A DNA stretch of 47,763 nucleotides from Actinomycetes bacterium (GTDB lineage: Bacteria; Actinomycetota; Actinomycetes; Mycobacteriales; Mycobacteriaceae): NCBI GenBank assembly GCA_023404955.1, contig JAEXZY010000048.1, positions 1-47,763 on the forward strand. Direction: 5' to 3'. The translations under genes and the position numbers were made by a program. Below, piece by piece: positions 34,378 through 43,732 of this stretch; within the stretch, counting starts at the first letter, position 1; each line of letters begins with the position of its first letter. The notes beneath the pieces are model-generated. The model made no database searches. It was not told where the DNA came from and worked only from the letters and a program-made list of their open reading frames with translations.

Positions 34378-36042
34378 GTGCCGTCACCAACCTTTTCCCG
34401 CGTGCCCGAGGCCTTGACCAACCCGGTCATCAATCGAGGCACCGCGTTCACCCGTGAAGAGCGCTCGACACATGGACTGTGCGGGCGATTGCCGGCGGGC
34501 GTACTCACCCTCGAGCAGCAGGCACAGCGTTTCTGGCGCCAGTTGTGCGAGCTCCCCAGCGATCTTGCGCGCAACTTGCTGCTCGAGCAGATGCACAACC
34601 GCAACGAGACGCTCTACTACCGCGTCATCCTCGACCACCTCGCCGCGCTGGTCCCTGTCGTCTACGCGCCGACGGTCGGGGACGCCATCGAGAATTACTC
34701 CGACGAATACCGCGGCCAGCGAGGCGCCTATCTCTCCATCGACCATCCCGACGAGATCGACGCCACCTTCGACACGTTCGGGCTCGGACCTGACGACGTG
34801 GACCTCATCGTGTGCAGCGACGCCGAGCAGATTCTCGGTATCGGAGACTGGGGCGTCAACGGCATGCAGATCGCCGTGGGCAAGCTCGCCATTTACACCG
34901 CGGGCGCAGGAATCGACCCTGGCCGCACCCTGGCCGTCAACCTCGACGTCGGCACCGACAACGCGCAGCTGCTCGGCGATCCGTTCTATCTGGGCAACAA
35001 GCACTCTCGGGTGCGCGGTCAGCGGTATGACGACTTCATCCAGAACTACATCGAAACGGCGCACCGTCGGTTCCCCAACGCCATGCTTCATTTCGAAGAC
35101 TTCGGCCTGGACAACGCCCGCCGCATCCTCGACACCTACGCGGCCGACTACCCGGTGTTCAACGACGATGTCCAGGGAACCGGCGCGGTCGTGATGGCTG
35201 CCGTCTACTCCGGGCTGCGGATCACCGGTGCGGCGATGAAAGACCAGAGCATGATCGTGTTCGGCGCCGGCAGCGCCGGTGTCGGAATCGCCGACAACCT
35301 CCGTGATGCGATGATCGCGGACGGCGCATCCCGCGAACAGGCCTGTGCGAACATCTGGCTCGTGGATCGCCCCGGCCTCCTCTTCGACGACTCCGACGGG
35401 CTGCGAGACTTCCAGAAGCCCTACCTCAAGAGTCGCGAGCGCCTGGGTGTCGCGCCCGGGGCCACCGTGTCCCTCCTGGAAACCATCGGGCTGGCATCCC
35501 CGACGATCCTGCTGGGTACGTCCACGGTGCACGGCGCATTCGGCGAGGAGATCGTCGAAAAGCTCTGCGCGACAACAGAACGACCGATGATCTTCCCCAT
35601 CTCCAACCCCACCTCGCGTATCGAGGGCATGCCGGCCGACATCCTGCGGTGGTCGCGAGGCCGCGCACTCGTCGCCGCAGGCATTCCGTCAGACCCCCTG
35701 GACTACGACGGCACGACCTACCACTTCGGCCAGGCCAACAATTTCCTGGTGTTTCCCGGCCTCGGTCTGGGCGTCACCCTGGCACGCGCCACCCGCGTCA
35801 CCGACGCGATGCTGTTCGCCGCGGGCCGCGCGGTCGCCGCGCACCTCGACATCGATCAGCCCGGCGCCGCGCTGCTGCCGGACGTGACCGACATCCGGGA
35901 GGTGTCGGCCGCCGTCGCCGAGTCGGTGTATCACGCCGCACACACCGACGGGGTGGCGCGTGTGAGGCTCGATGATCCCAGGCGCGACATCGAAGCGGCC
36001 ATGTGGCAGGCACGCTACGACCAGAGCGGCGCCGATGCCTGA
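34378..36042 (+). CDS. mez: NAD(P)-dependent malic enzyme
   Basis: A 554-residue malic enzyme of the large eukaryote-like type, which decarboxylates malate to pyruvate with reduction of NAD(P)+. The N-terminal domain has LTNPVINRGTAFTREERSTHGLCGRLP, VYAPTVGDAIENYSDEYRG (with the catalytic Tyr) and FGLGPDDVDLIVCSDAEQILGIGDWG. Metal ligands lie in LHFEDFGLDNA and FNDDVQGTGAVVMA, and the Rossmann domain starts at IVFGAGSAGVGIAD. The GTG at 34378 was chosen: AAAGGA lies nine bases upstream and the conserved N-terminus follows. The stop overlaps the maoC-like ATG by eight bases. Mycobacterium tuberculosis Mez is of similar length. Confidence 0.92.
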   Translation: MPSPTFSRVPEALTNPVINRGTAFTREERSTHGLCGRLPAGVLTLEQQAQRFWRQLCELPSDLARNLLLEQMHNRNETLYYRVILDHLAALVPVVYAPTVGDAIENYSDEYRGQRGAYLSIDHPDEIDATFDTFGLGPDDVDLIVCSDAEQILGIGDWGVNGMQIAVGKLAIYTAGAGIDPGRTLAVNLDVGTDNAQLLGDPFYLGNKHSRVRGQRYDDFIQNYIETAHRRFPNAMLHFEDFGLDNARRILDTYAADYPVFNDDVQGTGAVVMAAVYSGLRITGAAMKDQSMIVFGAGSAGVGIADNLRDAMIADGASREQACANIWLVDRPGLLFDDSDGLRDFQKPYLKSRERLGVAPGATVSLLETIGLASPTILLGTSTVHGAFGEEIVEKLCATTERPMIFPISNPTSRIEGMPADILRWSRGRALVAAGIPSDPLDYDGTTYHFGQANNFLVFPGLGLGVTLARATRVTDAMLFAAGRAVAAHLDIDQPGAALLPDVTDIREVSAAVAESVYHAAHTDGVARVRLDDPRRDIEAAMWQARYDQSGADA

Positions 36043-36511
36043 CACCGACGCCTTCGACCCGACTCGCCACCTACTGGTGCCGGCACGCACCTTCGATCAG
36101 TTGCAGATCGGTGAGGTGTTCCGCGCCCCGAGCCGCACCGTCACCGACGCGCACGCCTCGGCGTTCCAGGCGGTCTCCGCGGACAACCACCCGGTGCATT
36201 ACGACGCGGAATGGGCTCGTGCACATGGACATTCCGCACCCGTGGTGTACGGCCTGCAGGTGCTGGCGTTCACCGCTCCCGGGGCCACCCTGTTCCCGCA
36301 CGTCATCGGTGAGGTCTTCATCCGCTTCGCCGGCCTGTCGTGCAACTTCCTCGGCGAGGTCCATGCCGGTGACACCCTGTACTCCGCGCTGCGGATCGTC
36401 GAGCTCACCCCCGACGGTGCGCAGGGCCGGGTGACAGCGGAGGTGACCGTACACAATCAACGGGGCGAGCTGGTGCTGTCCGGGGAGCACGTCTACGTGC
36501 TGCAGCGCTGA
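36035..36511 (+). CDS. MaoC-family dehydratase
   Basis: A 158-residue hot-dog protein of the MaoC (R-specific enoyl-CoA hydratase-like) family. It shows FDQLQIGEVFRAPSRTVTDAHASAFQAVSADNHPVHYD, where Asp and His of the DNHPVHYD hydratase motif are present, then HSAPVVYGLQVLAF, FLGEVHAGDTLYSALRI and a C-terminal VTVHNQRGELVLSGEHVYVL. Members hydrate 2-enoyl-CoA or related unsaturated acyl thioesters, including mesaconyl-type C4/C5 substrates. The ATG overlaps the malic enzyme stop (ATGCCTGA), so it is translated with mez. Convergent with budA (4-bp gap). Confidence 0.88.
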   Translation: MPDTDAFDPTRHLLVPARTFDQLQIGEVFRAPSRTVTDAHASAFQAVSADNHPVHYDAEWARAHGHSAPVVYGLQVLAFTAPGATLFPHVIGEVFIRFAGLSCNFLGEVHAGDTLYSALRIVELTPDGAQGRVTAEVTVHNQRGELVLSGEHVYVLQR

Positions 36512-36515
36512 ACCG

Positions 36516-37292
36516 TCACCCCCCACCCTCGGCATGGCGGATACGGCCCGCGATGTCGTCACCGGTCAGGTCGGCGTGCAGGAACGCGGGCGTGGTCGGC
36601 AATCGGAGGTGCAGCTCCGACGCGGTGCTGATCGCGATGTGCCCGCTGCGGAGCGTGACGTCGAGGACGTGGCCACCCTTCGTACGGGTGTCGTCGAGGA
36701 AATGCAGATGGTATCCCGCCACCGCGATGCCCTGTTCAAATTCTGGTGTGCGGAAGCCGATCAGGACACCGCAGATGTCCTCGTATACCTGCTCGGCCTG
36801 TTCGTCGCTGGCTTGCGTGAGGGGAGGATAGGGCGGCGTCTGCGCTCTGACGGTGCGCGTCCGCACCGTGGCGAAGTTCCCGTCGACGCGCACAGCGTAG
36901 ATCAGGTTGGTGCTCTCGAGCGTGGCGTCGATGCGCTCGAGCAGACCGTCGCGCGAGGTGTTGGTCTCGACGTCGATCGTGTGCGCGGTGTGGAAGCGTG
37001 TCACCGCGGCGAACGGTGTTCGTTCGGAAAGCTCTGCCACTGAGGCAGATCCGTCAGATCGCAAGCGATAGCACGTGCCGTCGACGATCACCATTTCGCC
37101 GTCGAGACGGTTGAAGGTTCCCAGCCCGAAGTCGCCGTGTCGGAGAAGCTCCGCAACGGTCAGGTCGCCGTCGTACACGCCGTCCAGCAGGGCGCCCATG
37201 GTCGAGGTCTGGAAGACCTCGGACGACGAGCTGTGGCGGCTGAGGACCGTCGCTGCCCAGGATGCGAGGTCGTGCAGACGTGATGCCGTCAT
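36516..37292 (-). CDS. budA: Alpha-acetolactate decarboxylase
   Basis: A 258-residue alpha-acetolactate decarboxylase (BudA/AlsD), which converts (S)-2-acetolactate to acetoin and CO2. It shows EVFQTSTMGALLDGVYDGDLTVAELLRHGDFGLGTFNRLDGEM, YAVRVDGNFATVRTRTV and the zinc-ligand region HLHFLDDTRTKGGHVLD with the His-x-His-N10-His pattern. The length is normal. It lies 7 bp after the alsS stop on the same strand, so the two make an operon. Acetoin formation is uncommon in mycobacteria, which makes this a notable metabolic trait. Confidence 0.93.
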   Translation of the reverse strand: MTASRLHDLASWAATVLSRHSSSSEVFQTSTMGALLDGVYDGDLTVAELLRHGDFGLGTFNRLDGEMVIVDGTCYRLRSDGSASVAELSERTPFAAVTRFHTAHTIDVETNTSRDGLLERIDATLESTNLIYAVRVDGNFATVRTRTVRAQTPPYPPLTQASDEQAEQVYEDICGVLIGFRTPEFEQGIAVAGYHLHFLDDTRTKGGHVLDVTLRSGHIAISTASELHLRLPTTPAFLHADLTGDDIAGRIRHAEGGG

Positions 37293-37299
37293 GTAGGGC

Positions 37300-38973
37300 C
37301 TACTCGAACGCGTCGTCGTGGAGGTGGGCAGCGAGGTCGGTGTTGCGACTGTAGTCGACGACGACGTCGATCAGGCTCGGACCTTCCTCGGCGAGCGCAC
37401 GGGACAGCACCGTGTGGAAATCCTCCATCGACGTCACGTGGTACCCTTTGGCGCCGAATGCGGCTGCGTAGGAGCAGATGTCGTAGTCACCCAGCTGAAC
37501 CCCGGATTCACGGCCGTACTTGAGCATCTCTTGGAAGCCGACCATGTCGTAGGTGTTGTCGCGCAGCACGATGTGGGTGAACGTCAAGCCCAGGCGCGTG
37601 GCTGTTTCCAGCTCCTGGGCGGAGAACAGGAAGCCCCCGTCTCCCGACACGGAGACCACCGGTGTGCCGGGCCGCACGAGCGCCGCCGCCATGGCCCAGG
37701 GCAGGGCGACGCCGAGGGTCTGCTGCCCGTCGGAGAACAGCAGCCGACGCGGCTCGTACACCCGGAAGTGACGGGCCATGTAGATGTAGACCGACCCGAT
37801 GTCGCAGGCGACGGTGGCGTCGTCGCCGAGGTGATCGCGCAGGGCGAGCACCACCGCGGCGGGGTTGAGCCCGACGCCGCTGCCGGGGTGGCTGCGCTCG
37901 TCGTCGTCTGTGGCGGCCAACGTCTTTCGGTGATCGGCGATGGCATCGACAAACGTGTCGGGCATCGTGAGCCCGTTCAGCTCAGACGTCAACTGCTCGA
38001 CGGTGGCTGTGATGTCGCCACGCAGTTCCGCGGCTGGCTGGTAGTGCGCGTCGATGTCGGCCGGTCCCGAATCGATGTGCACCACGGTGCGGTGGGGGTC
38101 GCTGTTCCACAGGACGGGGTCGTACTCCACGGCGTCATAACCGACCGTGATCAAGACGTCTGCCGACGCGATCAGCACGTCGCCCGGCTGGTTCCGGAAC
38201 AGTCCCACCCGTCCGACGTAGTGATTCTCCAGCTCGCGAGGTACCACACCGGCGGCTTGAAATGTCTCGACCACGGGCAACCCGGTCTCGCGGATCAAGC
38301 CACGCACTGCAGCGCACGCGTGCGGTGCAGCGCCCCGCGCACCGATGAGCAGCACGGGCCGCTGCGCGGAACGGATGAGCTCCGCAGCGCCGGCAATCGC
38401 CACCCGTGGCGCGGCGCCCAGCGAGGGCACCGGCGCAGGCGCCGTGACCGCGTGGGTGGTCGGCGAATTCTGCACGTCTGCAGGCAGCACCACGGCGGCG
38501 GCGCCCTGGGGCTCGGTCAGTGCGGCCCGGATGGCGTTGACGGTGGCCTCCGCGACGTTGTCGGCGTCGTTGACCTCAGCGGTGTGTTTGGTCACGGTCG
38601 CCAGCAGCGCCGCGGCGTTCATCGATTGGTGCGTGCGTTTGAGTCTGTCCGCCCGCGCGACCGCGCCACAGATCGCGACGACCGGATCCTGCTCGGTGTT
38701 GGCGGTCAGCAGTCCGGTGGCCAGATTCGCCGTGCCCGGTCCCGAGGTGACCAGCACGACGCCGGGCCGGCCGGTCAGGCGGCCCACGGCAGCGGCCATG
38801 AACGCGGCGTTCTGCTCGTGACGGCACACGACGACCTCCGGTCCGCCGTCGGCCAGGGCGTCATAGACCGCGTCGATCTTCGCGCCGGGCACGCCGAAGA
38901 CATAGGGCACGCCGTGGTCGGTGAGGACATCGATGAGGCGCTGGGCGCTGCGGAGTGCAGGCTCGGTGGGCAC
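37300..38973 (-). CDS. alsS: Catabolic acetolactate synthase (AlsS type)
   Basis: A 557-residue thiamine-diphosphate enzyme joining two pyruvates to acetolactate. The N-terminal signature VPYVFGVPGAKIDAVYDAL is that of the catabolic AlsS/BudB type rather than the biosynthetic IlvB. CRHEQNAAFMA carries the catalytic Glu, and the ThDP-binding region is GDGGFLFSAQELETATRLGLTFTHIVLRDNTYDMVGFQE. The start is GTG at 38973 (MPTEPALRSAQRLID); no strong ribosome site is seen. It precedes budA by 7 bp and follows a LysR-type gene by 69 bp. This should divert pyruvate to acetoin as an overflow and pH-balancing route. Confidence 0.92.
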   Translation of the reverse strand: MPTEPALRSAQRLIDVLTDHGVPYVFGVPGAKIDAVYDALADGGPEVVVCRHEQNAAFMAAAVGRLTGRPGVVLVTSGPGTANLATGLLTANTEQDPVVAICGAVARADRLKRTHQSMNAAALLATVTKHTAEVNDADNVAEATVNAIRAALTEPQGAAAVVLPADVQNSPTTHAVTAPAPVPSLGAAPRVAIAGAAELIRSAQRPVLLIGARGAAPHACAAVRGLIRETGLPVVETFQAAGVVPRELENHYVGRVGLFRNQPGDVLIASADVLITVGYDAVEYDPVLWNSDPHRTVVHIDSGPADIDAHYQPAAELRGDITATVEQLTSELNGLTMPDTFVDAIADHRKTLAATDDDERSHPGSGVGLNPAAVVLALRDHLGDDATVACDIGSVYIYMARHFRVYEPRRLLFSDGQQTLGVALPWAMAAALVRPGTPVVSVSGDGGFLFSAQELETATRLGLTFTHIVLRDNTYDMVGFQEMLKYGRESGVQLGDYDICSYAAAFGAKGYHVTSMEDFHTVLSRALAEEGPSLIDVVVDYSRNTDLAAHLHDDAFE

Positions 38974-39004
38974 GGCGAGGAGTCTGGCGCAGCACGGGAG
39001 GACC

Positions 39005-39046
39005 GTCCAATCGGAAGTGTCACACCCCGCGATAGGTCAGGGCTAT
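39005..39046 (-). promoter_or_regulatory. lysR-alsS gap with LysR-type box
   Basis: ATAG (39032-39035) and CTAT (39043-39046), 7 bp apart, give a T-N11-A LysR-type box that overlaps the lysR stop codon. Nearer alsS, GATTGGACGG (minus strand, ATTGGAC = 39011-39005) resembles the ATTGGACAGG core of the fumC/mez leader element. Both are in the 69-bp gap upstream of alsS. Confidence 0.4.
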
Positions 39047-39936
39047 GGAGCGGTGCCCGCCAAATTGGCCCACAGTTCGAGGAAGGCCCGCAGCGGCGCC
39101 GGCGCAGTGAGGTCGTTGCGCCAGATGAGCACCTTGTCGAAGCCGATGTGCGGGCTGATGCGACGGATGGCGAGGCTCGTGTCGCGCAGTGCGGGGTCCG
39201 AGCGAACACTCAGCGCGACTCCCAGACCCTGCGCAGCGAACGCCACCTGCAGCCGAGCGTCGTTGGCGGCGACGTTGGCCGATAGCACGACGCCCGCCTC
39301 GGCGGCGACCCGCTCGACGGCACCGCGCAGTGCACTGGTCAGTGGATAGGTGATCACCGGGTGAGTCACGATGTCGCGCAACGCAATCGGGTCGGCATCA
39401 CCGAGCGGATAGACCGTCGGGTCGTACACCGCCACGACTTCGTCGGTGAACATCGGCGCGGCGCTGATCGTCGGCGGCAATCCGGCTGCCGGCCGGGCGA
39501 TCACCGCGGCGTGCAGGCGGCTCTGCAGCACCATGTCCAGTAGCGGCGCGCTGGTCGCTTCGGCGACCTCGACGTCGATACCTGGATACTTCTGCCGCAG
39601 CTCGCCGAGGAGCGTGGGGATCGTGGTGTGTTCGACCCCGCCTCCCGTGCCGATCCGCAGCTCACCGCGCAGTAGGCCGGCGCGCGCCGAGAACTCCGCC
39701 TTCGCGTCGTTGGCGGCCCGCACGCATTCTCGCGCGAACGGCAGCAGCACCCGGCCGCCGTCGGTCAACACCGTGGTGCGCTGGGTGCGATCGAACAGCG
39801 ACTCACCGAGTTCACGCTCCAGCCCCTGGATCTGGGCACTGATCGACGGCTGGGTGACGAAGCACTTCTGCGCGGCTCGGGTGAACGACTCCTCCTCGGC
39901 CACGGCGAGGAAGTACTCGAGCGTTCGCAACTCCAT
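39043..39936 (-). CDS. LysR-family regulator (AlsR-like position)
   Basis: A 297-residue LysR-type regulator. The DNA-binding domain is MELRTLEYFLAVAEEESFTRAAQKCFVTQPSISAQIQGLERELGESLF (residues 1-48). The effector domain includes LRIGTGGGVEHTTIPTLLGELRQKYPGIDVEVAEA and QVAFAAQGLGVALSVRSDP. It sits directly upstream of alsS-budA on the same strand, where AlsR of other bacteria activates acetoin genes in response to acetate or low pH. The match to AlsR is by context and family; a general LysR label is safe. The SSADH gene ends 35 bp upstream, so read-through from it is possible. Confidence 0.9.
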   Translation of the reverse strand: MELRTLEYFLAVAEEESFTRAAQKCFVTQPSISAQIQGLERELGESLFDRTQRTTVLTDGGRVLLPFARECVRAANDAKAEFSARAGLLRGELRIGTGGGVEHTTIPTLLGELRQKYPGIDVEVAEATSAPLLDMVLQSRLHAAVIARPAAGLPPTISAAPMFTDEVVAVYDPTVYPLGDADPIALRDIVTHPVITYPLTSALRGAVERVAAEAGVVLSANVAANDARLQVAFAAQGLGVALSVRSDPALRDTSLAIRRISPHIGFDKVLIWRNDLTAPAPLRAFLELWANLAGTAP

Positions 39937-39971
39937 GCCGTGAAGAATGCCCGATGTCGGGGCCGGCGGCT

Positions 39972-41315
39972 CTATTCGACGATGCGGATCAGCTTCTTGT
40001 TCACGAATTCGTCCATGCCGAAGCGGCCGAGTTCACGTCCGAAGCCGGACCGCTTCACGCCACCGAAAGGCAACTCGGCACCTTCGGCGCCGACCGCGTT
40101 GACGAACACCATGCCCGCCTCGATCTTGTCGGCGACACGCTTTGCCTGCTCGCTGTCGGTGGTGAAGACGTAGGAGCCCAACCCGAAGGGGGTGTCGTTG
40201 GCCAGCTCGACCGCCTCCTGCTCGTCGGCCACCTTGTAGACCGATGCGACGGGTCCGAACAGCTCCTCGCGATAGTCGCGGGGCATGTCCGTGAGCACCC
40301 CCGGCGGGAAGTGGGCGCCGCTGCGCTCACCCTGGCTGGTCAGGTTGGCCCCGGCGTCGACGGCGCGCTTGACCTGATCCTCGAGGCGCTCCGCGGCGGC
40401 CACCGACGACAGCGGGGCCAGACCGTCTGCCTTGCCCAGCACCTTTTCGGTGAACTTGCCGAGGAATTCGTCGTAGACGTTTTCGGCGACGATGATGCGC
40501 TTGGCCGCGTTGCAGGCCTGGCCGGTGTTCTCGAACCGCCCGTCGACCGCGGCCTCCACGGTGGCGTCCAGGTCATCAGTCGACAGCACGATGAACGGGT
40601 CGGACCCACCGAGTTCGAGCACGACCTTCTTGAGGTTGCGGCCCGCGATCTCGGCGACGGCGGCGCCGGCCCGCTCGGAGCCGGTCAACGACACGCCCTG
40701 CACGCGGGGATCGGCGATCGCGTCGGCGATCTGCTCGTTGGTGGCGTAGACGTTGACGTAGGCACCCTCCGGGAAGCCCGCGTCGCGGAAGATCTTCTGC
40801 AGTGCCTCCGCCGATTCCGGACATTGCGGCGCGTGCTTGAGCACGATGGTGTTGCCGATGGTCAGGTTCGGTCCGGCGAAGCGGGCCACCTGGTAGTACG
40901 GGTAATTCCACGGCATGATGCCCAGCAGCACGCCCACCGAGCTGCGCCGGATCAGCGCGGAGCCGTCCCCTTCGAGAAGATCGATCGGCTCGTCGGCGAG
41001 GAACTTCTCGGCGTTGTCGGCGTAGTACGTGTAGATCGCCGCGCTGAACTCCACCTCGCCGACGGACTGGTCCAGCGGCTTGCCCATCTCGCGCTGGATG
41101 ATGCGGGCGAGCTCGTCCTTGCGCTCCTCGTGCAGCTCGGCCACCCGCCGGATCAGCGCCGCCCGATCAGCGACCGACGACGTCTTCGACCACTCACGGT
41201 GCGCCGCGTCCGCAGCAGCGATCGCCTGCTCGATCTGCTCGTCGGTGGCCGTCGGGTATTCCTTGACCAACTCGCCGGTGGACGGGTCGACCACTGCGTA
41301 CATAGACGTGCTCAT
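39972..41315 (-). CDS. NAD(P)-dependent aldehyde dehydrogenase (succinate-semialdehyde dehydrogenase-like)
   Basis: A 447-residue aldehyde dehydrogenase close to GabD-type SSADHs. It has MPWNYPYYQVARFAGPNLTIGNTIVLKHA, the nucleotide-loop region VSLTGSERAGAAVA, the catalytic Glu in VVLELGGSDPFIV and the catalytic Cys in GRFENTGQACNAAKR, followed by EELFGPVASVYKV. GAGGAG lies ten bases before the ATG at 41315. It lies 62 bp downstream of an amino acid/polyamine-type permease on the same strand; together they suggest uptake and oxidation of GABA, a diamine or a related compound. Substrate specificity among ALDHs cannot be fixed from sequence. Confidence 0.9.
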   Translation of the reverse strand: MSTSMYAVVDPSTGELVKEYPTATDEQIEQAIAAADAAHREWSKTSSVADRAALIRRVAELHEERKDELARIIQREMGKPLDQSVGEVEFSAAIYTYYADNAEKFLADEPIDLLEGDGSALIRRSSVGVLLGIMPWNYPYYQVARFAGPNLTIGNTIVLKHAPQCPESAEALQKIFRDAGFPEGAYVNVYATNEQIADAIADPRVQGVSLTGSERAGAAVAEIAGRNLKKVVLELGGSDPFIVLSTDDLDATVEAAVDGRFENTGQACNAAKRIIVAENVYDEFLGKFTEKVLGKADGLAPLSSVAAAERLEDQVKRAVDAGANLTSQGERSGAHFPPGVLTDMPRDYREELFGPVASVYKVADEQEAVELANDTPFGLGSYVFTTDSEQAKRVADKIEAGMVFVNAVGAEGAELPFGGVKRSGFGRELGRFGMDEFVNKKLIRIVE

Positions 41316-41377
41316 CGACAGTTCGCTCCTCATGATCGGGCTCGGTACAGGCACCGCTCAAGCGGTGCGCCGCCAGT

Positions 41378-42790
41378 CTAGGTCGCGGTCTTCGGGGGCG
41401 TGTCGAGTTCGTCGGCGTCGGGAACCGCCTCGCCCATGTTGACCGACAGCGGGCGACGGAAGAGGCGTGTAAGCCACAGCAGCACAACGATTCCGATGGC
41501 GAACCAGATGATGCCGTAGCGCGTCGACTCCGGCGACAGGTACAGCCACAGCAACACGGTGGCCGCGACGCCGACGCCCGGCAGCACGATGTTGCGGAAG
41601 ATCTGTCCCGCCCCGCTGACCTCGCGGCGTCGATACGCGAAGTAGACGATCACGGTCAGGTTCACCATCGTGAACGCGATCAGCGCACCGAAGTTGATCA
41701 GCGATGCGACGAAATCCAGGTTGAACGAGATCGCCAACAACGACACAACACCCACGAAAATGATCGCGTAGGACGGGGTCTGGAAGCTCGGATGCAGGTA
41801 GCCGAAGAACCGACCGACGGGCCCGCGACCGTTGCGCCCCATCACGTACAGCAAACGCGACACCGATGCGTGCGATGCCAAGCTGGACGCCACCGTGGCA
41901 GCGAACGCAGCTGCGGTCAGCAGGATCTTGAACAAGTGTCCGCCGACGTTGAACGCCACCTCCGGCAGCGCGCTGTTCTCCAGGGACTCCTGGCTGAAAT
42001 TCGACACGTCCGGGAACAGCGACTGGGTGAAGAAGGCGGCGACGAAGAAGATCGCGCCGCCGATGAGCAGCGCCAGCAGGATCGCCTTCGGCACCGTCGA
42101 GGCGTCCTTGGCTTCCTCGGTGTACATCGTGATCGCGTCGAACCCGATGAACGAGAACGCCACGATCGTCGCTCCCGTGATGACCAGATTCAGATGCACG
42201 CCCTCGTGCCACAGCGGCTCGGTCGAGAACAACGTGCCGTTGCCCATCCCGTCCATCAACGACTTGGCGGCCAGGATCAGAAACACCCCGATCAGCACCA
42301 CCTCGAACACCACCAGAAGCATGTTCACCCGGGACGTGTTCGTCATGCTGAACAGACACATGCCGGTGATTGCGGCGACGTACACGACGACGAAGATCCA
42401 CTGCGGCGCGTCGGGGAAGAACGAGTACAGGTAGCTGCGAATGATCAGGGCGTTCACCAGCGGGAGCAGCAGGTAGTCCAGCAGGGCTGCCCACCCGATC
42501 AGGAACCCGAAGTTGGGGTGGATCGTCGCGGAGGTGTACGTGTACGCCGAACCGGCGGACGGGAACACCGTCGTCATCCGGCCGTAGCTGATCGCGGTGA
42601 AGGCCATGACCACCAGCGCGAAGACGTAGGCCGTCGGCACCACACCGCCGGTCTCGTCCGAGACGATGCCGAAGGTGTCGAACACGACCGTCGGGGTCAT
42701 GTAGCCCAGGCCGAGGAAGACGATCGCCCACAGGCCCAGGGTGCGGGCCAGGACGGGAGAGCCCGAGGAGCCGGGGGCTGACTGAGTCAT
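41378..42790 (-). CDS. APC-family amino acid/polyamine permease
   Basis: A 470-residue integral membrane protein of the APC superfamily with about 12 hydrophobic segments. The first segment, LGLWAIVFLGLGYMTPTVVFDTFGIV, carries the glycine-rich unwound helix of APC transporters. FSFIGFDAITMYTEEAKDASTVPKAILLALLIGG is the conserved TM6-7 region with the substrate-site acidic residues. The frame extends far upstream through the divergent universal stress gene; the ATG at 42790 begins at the family start. It precedes the SSADH-like gene by 62 bp, forming a probable operon for uptake and degradation of an amine or amino acid. Confidence 0.9.
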   Translation of the reverse strand: MTQSAPGSSGSPVLARTLGLWAIVFLGLGYMTPTVVFDTFGIVSDETGGVVPTAYVFALVVMAFTAISYGRMTTVFPSAGSAYTYTSATIHPNFGFLIGWAALLDYLLLPLVNALIIRSYLYSFFPDAPQWIFVVVYVAAITGMCLFSMTNTSRVNMLLVVFEVVLIGVFLILAAKSLMDGMGNGTLFSTEPLWHEGVHLNLVITGATIVAFSFIGFDAITMYTEEAKDASTVPKAILLALLIGGAIFFVAAFFTQSLFPDVSNFSQESLENSALPEVAFNVGGHLFKILLTAAAFAATVASSLASHASVSRLLYVMGRNGRGPVGRFFGYLHPSFQTPSYAIIFVGVVSLLAISFNLDFVASLINFGALIAFTMVNLTVIVYFAYRRREVSGAGQIFRNIVLPGVGVAATVLLWLYLSPESTRYGIIWFAIGIVVLLWLTRLFRRPLSVNMGEAVPDADELDTPPKTAT

Positions 42791-42871
42791 CGTGGCACCG
42801 CCATCTCGCTGGTGGAAAAACGTACTCACGGGGCTTACCACAACCTCGGCGGCTCTGTAGCGTGACCAGCC

Positions 42872-43732
42872 ATGCGATATGTCGTCGGGTACGGTCCGCA
42901 TCAACGCGGAGTCGACGGAGTGAACGTCGCGGCCACCCTGGCCCGCTCCTCGGGAGCCACGCTCGACCTGGTGTCGGTGCTGCCCAGCGACGCACCGACA
43001 TTCCAGCGGTACTCGCCCGACCAGGCCTTCAACGCCGAGCTCGATGAGCAAGCCCGAGAATGGTTGCGCGACGGCCTGTCTCGCGTTCCCGACGACGTGC
43101 GCGCCGACAGCGTGGTGCAGCGCGCCGACTCGATCACCCAGGGGTTGCTCGACGCGGCCACCGACCCCGACCGCGGCGAGGCAGCGCTGATCGTGGTCGG
43201 CACCTATCACCGCGTCCGGAGCGGCCGGTTCGGTCTGGGCAGCCTGGCCGATGCGCTGCTGCATGCGTCCCCCGTGCCGGTCGCGCTCGCGCCGGCGCAG
43301 TACCAGGCGCACCCGGGGGTCTCCCGCATCACCTGTGCGGTCGGGCTGCGGCCCGGCAACGAGGTGCTGTTCGACAACGCCGTTCGGCTCGCGGGCGAGT
43401 GGCGGGTTCCGCTGCGCTTGATGTCGCTCGTGGCACTGGACGAGGACGCGAACGGCGATGGGGGCCAGTGGACCGAGGCCGCCGAGGAACACGCGGCCGC
43501 GCTGGTGGACGCGGCTGCGCAGCGACTGCCGGCGGAGTGCCCGGTGAGCAGCATCGTCGGTCGGGGCGATTCGCTCACCGATGCCGTCGAGGGTGTGGAG
43601 TTCTCCGACAGCGAGGTCGCGCTGGTGGGCTCGAGCCGGCTGGCCGCACCTCGGCGGCTGTTCCTCGGCCGGTCGGCCACCAAGATCCTGCGGGCCTTGC
43701 CGGTGCCGCTCATCGTTTGGCCGAGGGACTGA
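42872..43732 (+). CDS. Universal stress protein (two UspA domains)
   Basis: A 286-residue protein with two UspA-like domains in tandem. The first spans residues about 1-140, with DLVSVLPSDAPTFQ and LIVVGTYHRVRSGRFGLGSLADALLHASPVPVALAP (ATP-binding GxxxxG-type loop). The second spans about 148-284, with AVGLRPGNEVLFDNAVRLAGEW and VALVGSSRLAAPRRLFLGRSATKILRALPVPLIVWP. In mycobacteria such Usps respond to hypoxia or stationary phase; no regulator is attached here. It is divergent from the permease gene. Confidence 0.9.
   Translation: MRYVVGYGPHQRGVDGVNVAATLARSSGATLDLVSVLPSDAPTFQRYSPDQAFNAELDEQAREWLRDGLSRVPDDVRADSVVQRADSITQGLLDAATDPDRGEAALIVVGTYHRVRSGRFGLGSLADALLHASPVPVALAPAQYQAHPGVSRITCAVGLRPGNEVLFDNAVRLAGEWRVPLRLMSLVALDEDANGDGGQWTEAAEEHAAALVDAAAQRLPAECPVSSIVGRGDSLTDAVEGVEFSDSEVALVGSSRLAAPRRLFLGRSATKILRALPVPLIVWPRD

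Noticed and set aside
37318..39285. Long open frame (about 655 codons) on the strand opposite alsS
   Set aside because: It is the shadow of alsS and part of lysR: GC-rich third positions keep the reverse frame open. The translation has no domain and is rich in Val, Gly, His, Arg and Gln, as antisense of high-GC genes is.
41378..43492. Minus-strand permease frame extending 234 codons upstream
   Set aside because: The extra part is antisense of the universal stress gene; the permease starts at the ATG at 42790 with the first membrane helix.
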